Below, one piece after another: positions 37,871 through 40,799 of a DNA stretch of 40,799 nucleotides (positions are counted from its first letter, which is position 1; each line of letters begins with the position of its first letter). Source of the stretch: Nocardioides sp. Root682 (GTDB taxonomy: Bacteria > Actinomycetota > Actinomycetes > Propionibacteriales > Nocardioidaceae); the NCBI RefSeq assembly GCF_001427795.1, contig NZ_LMHJ01000001.1, positions 5,839 to 46,637 on the forward strand, given 5' to 3'. Under the pieces are notes generated by a model that was not told where the DNA came from, did no database searches, and saw only the letters and a program-made list of their open reading frames with translations. The position numbers and the translations under genes were made by a program.

Positions 37871-38893
37871 CTACCGCGCCGCACCGGCCTCACCGGGGAC
37901 CCGGGCCGCGGTGAGGTCCACCACCGTTCCCGTCGCGTCGAGATGGTTCCAGGCCGATCCGGCGGCGACTCGCCACCAGTCGGCCGAAGCCGCGTCCGCC
38001 GCCAGCTGCTCGAGCTCGAGCCGACCGGCGCGCACCTGCCCGCGCCAGCCGCCGAGCACCCACGCGTCGCCGGAGCGTTCGGGAACCCGATGTGCCGTAC
38101 CGAGGCCACCCAGATCGGGCGCGATGTAGGAGGGCCGCAGCGCCGGTGGCGCCGCCACCAGGTCCTCGAGCCCGGTGACGCCGGTCAGCACCAACAGCGA
38201 GTCGACACCCGCGTTGTGGGCACCTTCGATGTCAGTGTCGAGGCGGTCGCCCACCATGAGCGGACGGTCGCCCCCGACGCGTCGGACCGTCTCGTCCAGG
38301 AGGGGTCGCTCGGGCTTGCCTGCCACCACGGGCGAGACCCCGGTGAATCGCTCGAGCATCTCCACCAGCACGCCGTGACCCGGCGCAACGCCGAACGACG
38401 TCGGGATCGTGGTGTCGGTGTTGCTGGCCACCCACGGCACGCCCTCGCGGATCCGTACGGCGGCGCGCATGATCTCGCGCCAGCGCAGCTCCGGCCCGTA
38501 CCCCGACGCGACGGCCCGGGCATCGTCATCGACACCGACCGGGACCATGCCGGCCTCCTCGAGGGCAGCCCGAAGACCGGCGCCACCGAGGCACACGATG
38601 CTGGCGCCGACACCGAAGCGCTCCGCCAGCAGGCGTGCTGTCGCCTGCGCGCTGGTCACCACGTCCCTGGTGCTCGCGGGCACGCCGAGCTCGGTCAGGT
38701 GCTCAGCCACCGCTGCCGGCGGACGGGACGCGTTGTTGGTGATGAACGCGACCCGCATGCCAGCGGTACGGACGTCCGCGATGTGACCGGCTGCGCCCGG
38801 GACCGCCGCGGCGCCGATGTAGACGACGCCGTCCAGGTCGAGCATGGCCAGGTCGTAGACGGCCGAGAGCGGCCGGCTGGAGGTGAGCAACAC
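37871..38893 (-). CDS. HAD-family sugar phosphatase (NagD/Rv1692-like)
   Basis: 340 residues, HAD subfamily IIA. The nucleophile motif LDLDGVVY has aspartates 19 and 21. The second motif is FITNNASRP, and the fourth motif is MVGDRLDTDIEGAHNAG. The C-terminal 80 residues go beyond the NagD core. The equivalent gene in M. tuberculosis (Rv1692) is a glycerol-3-phosphate phosphatase, so that is the likely activity. The frame stays open upstream, but I chose the GTG at 38893 because an AGGGTGG site precedes it. It is divergent from the DUF1015 gene. Confidence 0.88.
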   Translation of the reverse strand: MLLTSSRPLSAVYDLAMLDLDGVVYIGAAAVPGAAGHIADVRTAGMRVAFITNNASRPPAAVAEHLTELGVPASTRDVVTSAQATARLLAERFGVGASIVCLGGAGLRAALEEAGMVPVGVDDDARAVASGYGPELRWREIMRAAVRIREGVPWVASNTDTTIPTSFGVAPGHGVLVEMLERFTGVSPVVAGKPERPLLDETVRRVGGDRPLMVGDRLDTDIEGAHNAGVDSLLVLTGVTGLEDLVAAPPALRPSYIAPDLGGLGTAHRVPERSGDAWVLGGWRGQVRAGRLELEQLAADAASADWWRVAAGSAWNHLDATGTVVDLTAARVPGEAGAAR

Positions 38894-38930
38894 GTGACCA
38901 CCCTGCCAGTGCCTGCCACCGAATGCTCCG

Positions 38931-38936
38931 TACGAT
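38931..38936 (+). promoter_or_regulatory. -10 element of the DUF1015 gene (leaderless)
   Basis: TACGAT is followed by six bases (GCCCAG) and the ATG at 38943. No ribosome site is present, consistent with a leaderless transcript. Confidence 0.55.
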
Positions 38937-38942
38937 GCCCAG

Positions 38943-40094
38943 ATGGACGCAACCGCCCTGGTGACACCTCCGTACGTCGCCGGTCCGCTGCGCCTCGAAC
39001 CCTTCGCCGGGCTGATGCTCGCGCCCGCACGGGTGGGCAACCCCTCGACCGGCCGCGCGTTCGCCCGTCCCTACAAGGACGTGTCCGCCCGCCTGTTGCG
39101 GTGGCAGGCCAAAGGCTACGTGAGCCGCGACGCCGAGGCGGCGCTCTATCTCCATGAGTACACCTCGGCCGGAATGACCGTGCGCGGCCTGGTCGGCGCC
39201 CTCGACGTGTCACGGCGCGCCAAGCGACCCGCTGACCGCGCAGTGCTCCCCCACGAAGGAATCCATCCGGCACAGGCCGATGACCTCGCCGACCGGATGG
39301 CCGAGATGCAGCTGAACCCGGCACCGATCCTGCTGGTGCACCGCGGCAGCGACGTACTGCGATCGACACTGGCCACGGTGATGACCTCGAGGCCGGACCA
39401 CGCATTCACCGACCGCGGCGAGCAGCAACACCGGATCTGGGCGATCCGCGACCCCGCCACGTTGACCACCATCGCCATCGAGCTGGCCGGCAGTCGCGCC
39501 CTCATCGCCGACGGCCACCACCGGTACGCGGCCTACCTGCGCCTGCAGCGCCGCCACGCGGGTGCCGACGGAGGCCGGGCGGCGACCGACTTCGGGCTCG
39601 CCATGCTGGTCGACCAGGAGGCCACGCCGCTGTTCCTCGGCCCCATCCACCGGACCCTGGCCGGTGCCTCCCTGGCCGACCTGCGCGACGCCGTCGAGAG
39701 CGTCGGTCTCCACTACGAGGAGCAGAGCCAGGCCGATGCGGTCGCAGCCCTGAGTGCCACCCGCCTCGTCGCCACCGACGGCACCACCTGGGCGGTGCTC
39801 GACCTGGACCCGGGCAGCGGCGAAGCCGCCGTGGAGACGTTGCACCGCCGAATCGTCCCGGCTCTCCCCCACGGGCCGACGGCCCTGACCTATCACCACA
39901 GCGTCGACGACGCGCTCGGGCGTGCACGGCCCGACCAGGTCGCTGTGCTGATGCCAGCGCCGTCGGTCGACCTGGTGCTCCGCATCGCCGAGGCCGATCG
40001 CCTGCTACCGGAGAAGGCCACCTCGTTCCAGCCGAAGCCCAGCCTCGGTGTCCTCATCAGGTCTTTGCGCGACGCACCAGCCGACCCGAGCTGA
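38943..40094 (+). CDS. DUF1015 family protein
   Basis: 383 residues, soluble. The family is recognised from the N-terminal LEPFAGLMLAPARVGNPS stretch, the later ALYLHEYTSAGMTVRGLVGAL, the central IADGHHRYAAYLR motif, and the C-terminal LTYHHSVDDALG. Conserved histidines in the ADGHHRY motif suggest a catalytic or metal site. Function is not established. The ATG lies six bases after a TACGAT -10 element. Its end overlaps the end of the convergent single-stranded DNA-binding gene by 38 bases. Confidence 0.9.
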   Translation: MDATALVTPPYVAGPLRLEPFAGLMLAPARVGNPSTGRAFARPYKDVSARLLRWQAKGYVSRDAEAALYLHEYTSAGMTVRGLVGALDVSRRAKRPADRAVLPHEGIHPAQADDLADRMAEMQLNPAPILLVHRGSDVLRSTLATVMTSRPDHAFTDRGEQQHRIWAIRDPATLTTIAIELAGSRALIADGHHRYAAYLRLQRRHAGADGGRAATDFGLAMLVDQEATPLFLGPIHRTLAGASLADLRDAVESVGLHYEEQSQADAVAALSATRLVATDGTTWAVLDLDPGSGEAAVETLHRRIVPALPHGPTALTYHHSVDDALGRARPDQVAVLMPAPSVDLVLRIAEADRLLPEKATSFQPKPSLGVLIRSLRDAPADPS

Positions 40095-40392
40095 CCTCCA
40101 CCTCGACCCGGGACGACGTCGCACCCCCGGCCCGGTAGAACCGACGGCGCAGTGCGCCCTCCACGGCGACCTCGTCACCTTCGCGCCACCGGCCCATCGA
40201 ACGACGGGCCTTGGGAGTCCAGGCCGCGAGGTCGACGACGTCGACCGAGGGACCTCTGCGCCCCGTCGGGAGCACCCGCACTTCCTCGCGGCTGACGATC
40301 AGACGGCACACACCGAGCAGATCGCCACTGGGCAGTTCGCGTTGTTCGGCATCGGCTGCGAGCCGGCCGACCAGTGTCACTTCATTCACCAT
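40057..40392 (-). CDS. Short single-stranded DNA-binding protein (OB fold)
   Basis: 111 residues. It begins MVNEVTLVGRLAADAEQRELPSG, the start of the SSB OB fold, and ends just after the fold (VEVSSGRLVRR), lacking the acidic C-terminal tail used by main SSB proteins to recruit partners. This fits the secondary, SsbB-like proteins of actinobacteria. GGAGGAGG precedes the ATG at 40392. Two direct GGCGCTGTGGAGAA repeats lie upstream. It converges on the DUF1015 gene. Main replication SSB is probably encoded elsewhere. Confidence 0.85.
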   Translation of the reverse strand: MVNEVTLVGRLAADAEQRELPSGDLLGVCRLIVSREEVRVLPTGRRGPSVDVVDLAAWTPKARRSMGRWREGDEVAVEGALRRRFYRAGGATSSRVEVEVSSGRLVRRAKT

Positions 40393-40461
40393 CACGGTTC
40401 CTCCTCCTTGGGATGAACCGAGCATCTGATTCCCTGCCGACACGTGGGCCTCGCGTGCCCT

Positions 40462-40504
40462 GGCGCTGTGGAGAATCTCCTGTCGAAAGAGGCGCTGTGG
40501 AGAA
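40462..40504. repeat. Two direct 14-bp repeats upstream of the ssb-like gene
   Basis: GGCGCTGTGGAGAA occurs at 40462-40475 and 40491-40504, 29 bases apart. The TGTGGAGAA core differs by one base from the complement of a DnaA box (TGTGGATAA or TGTGGACAA). The repeats lie in the expected promoter region of the ssb-like gene, so a regulatory role is possible. Confidence 0.4.
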
Positions 40505-40539
40505 CTGATGGACCCCAACGAGGCCGATGAATTGGGCGC

Positions 40540-40580
40540 AAAAAGCACGAAAGGCCAGCACCTGAGGTGCTGGCCTTTCG
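40540..40580 (-). terminator. Intrinsic terminator of the rRNA operon
   Basis: A 15-base-pair stem (40548-40562 with 40566-40580) closes a three-base loop. On the leftward strand it is followed by a run of five T (40544-40540). It lies just past the end of the 5S rRNA gene, where a strong terminator is expected. Confidence 0.92.
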
Positions 40581-40588
40581 GCAATGTA

Positions 40589-40708
40589 TGTCCGGCGGCG
40601 TCCTACTCTCCCACAGCCTCTCGGTTGCAGTACCATCGGCGCTGGCAGGCTTAACTTCCGGGTTCGGGATGGGACCGGGTGTTTCCCTGCCGCTATGGCC
40701 GCCGTAAC
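40589..40708 (-). rRNA. rrf: 5S ribosomal RNA
   Basis: Read leftward it begins GTTACGGCGGCCATAGCG and ends GGACGCCGCCGGACA, with the universal CCCATCCCGAACCCGGAAG and GCGCCGATGGTACTGC segments between. The length of about 120 bases and the terminal stem are normal for actinobacterial 5S rRNA. It is the last gene of a leftward rRNA operon whose 23S and 16S genes lie beyond the window. The ends are set by comparison and may be off by a few bases. Confidence 0.95.
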
Positions 40709-40799
40709 TCTATTAACCCTCTGTTCGGGGTGCCCGTGTGGTGTGGGAGTTCTCCCCGTGTAGGGGTGGACTCCTTGACCTGGGGCCCCTGTGTCGGGG
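40709..40799. other. Spacer between 23S and 5S rRNA genes (partial)
   Basis: The last 91 bases hold no gene that I can see. From the position they are part of the 23S-5S transcribed spacer; the 23S rRNA end is not reached. Confidence 0.6.

Overview
The window comes from a high-GC Gram-positive bacterium (Actinomycetota). I infer a Nocardioides-like member of the Propionibacteriales. The reasons are actinobacterial LexA boxes of the form TCGAAC-N4-GTTCGA, frequent leaderless starts behind TANNNT -10 elements, a DUF222/HNH endonuclease, an actinobacterial Ski2-like helicase, and the gene order HAD phosphatase-small protein-tlyA-nadK-recN-pyrG-nudix and parA-scpA-scpB-rluB-cmk-der, which matches the Mycobacterium tuberculosis Rv1692-Rv1713 block. 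Genus and species are inference only.

Region 1 (1-6,256): the 5' end of the nuo operon (nuoB fragment, nuoA) reads leftward. A palindrome and a Crp-like site lie in the gap behind it. Rightward there is a membrane protein with a PsbP-like domain, then a tightly packed cluster of nine small genes (1,621-5,492). Eight of these encode single-pass membrane proteins rich in helical heptads, and one encodes a DUF1059-like protein. An orphan KdpE-type response regulator closes the region. I recognise no described system in the membrane cluster, and it is the best candidate here for something new. Three stalk proteins appear to project outward, one with an unbroken isoleucine ladder over about 100 residues. 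Five smaller relatives appear to project into the cytoplasm.

Region 2 (6,520-12,163): a long-stem terminator and tRNA-Pro(GGG), then a leftward SOS operon in which a DUF222/HNH endonuclease gene sits between a perfect LexA box and dnaE2. Behind it are a small leaderless hypothetical gene, a cluster of GTGGAC repeats and a DUF2200 gene.

Region 3 (12,206-16,422): an E. coli-type serA, a conserved hypothetical, a GyrI-like protein, an AAA ATPase and a phasin-like lysine-rich protein.

Region 4 (16,485-26,323): all leftward. imuA-imuB have their own perfect LexA box. Upstream of them is a nine-gene overlapping operon: parA, a small basic protein, scpA, scpB, rluB, tyrA, cmk, plsC, der. It joins chromosome segregation, rRNA modification, aromatic and nucleotide metabolism, lipid synthesis and ribosome assembly.

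Region 5 (26,482-38,893): also leftward. It holds a DUF3516-type helicase, xerD, ald, an Lrp/AsnC regulator beside ald, the nudix and pyrG pair, and the coupled string HAD phosphatase-small protein-tlyA-nadK-recN.

Region 6 (38,931-40,799): a rightward DUF1015 gene converges on a leftward short single-stranded DNA-binding protein. These are followed by the rRNA terminator and the 5S rRNA gene at the end of a leftward rRNA operon. The SOS genes dnaE2, imuA and imuB together make up the actinobacterial mutasome, split here into two LexA-controlled units about 7 kb apart.
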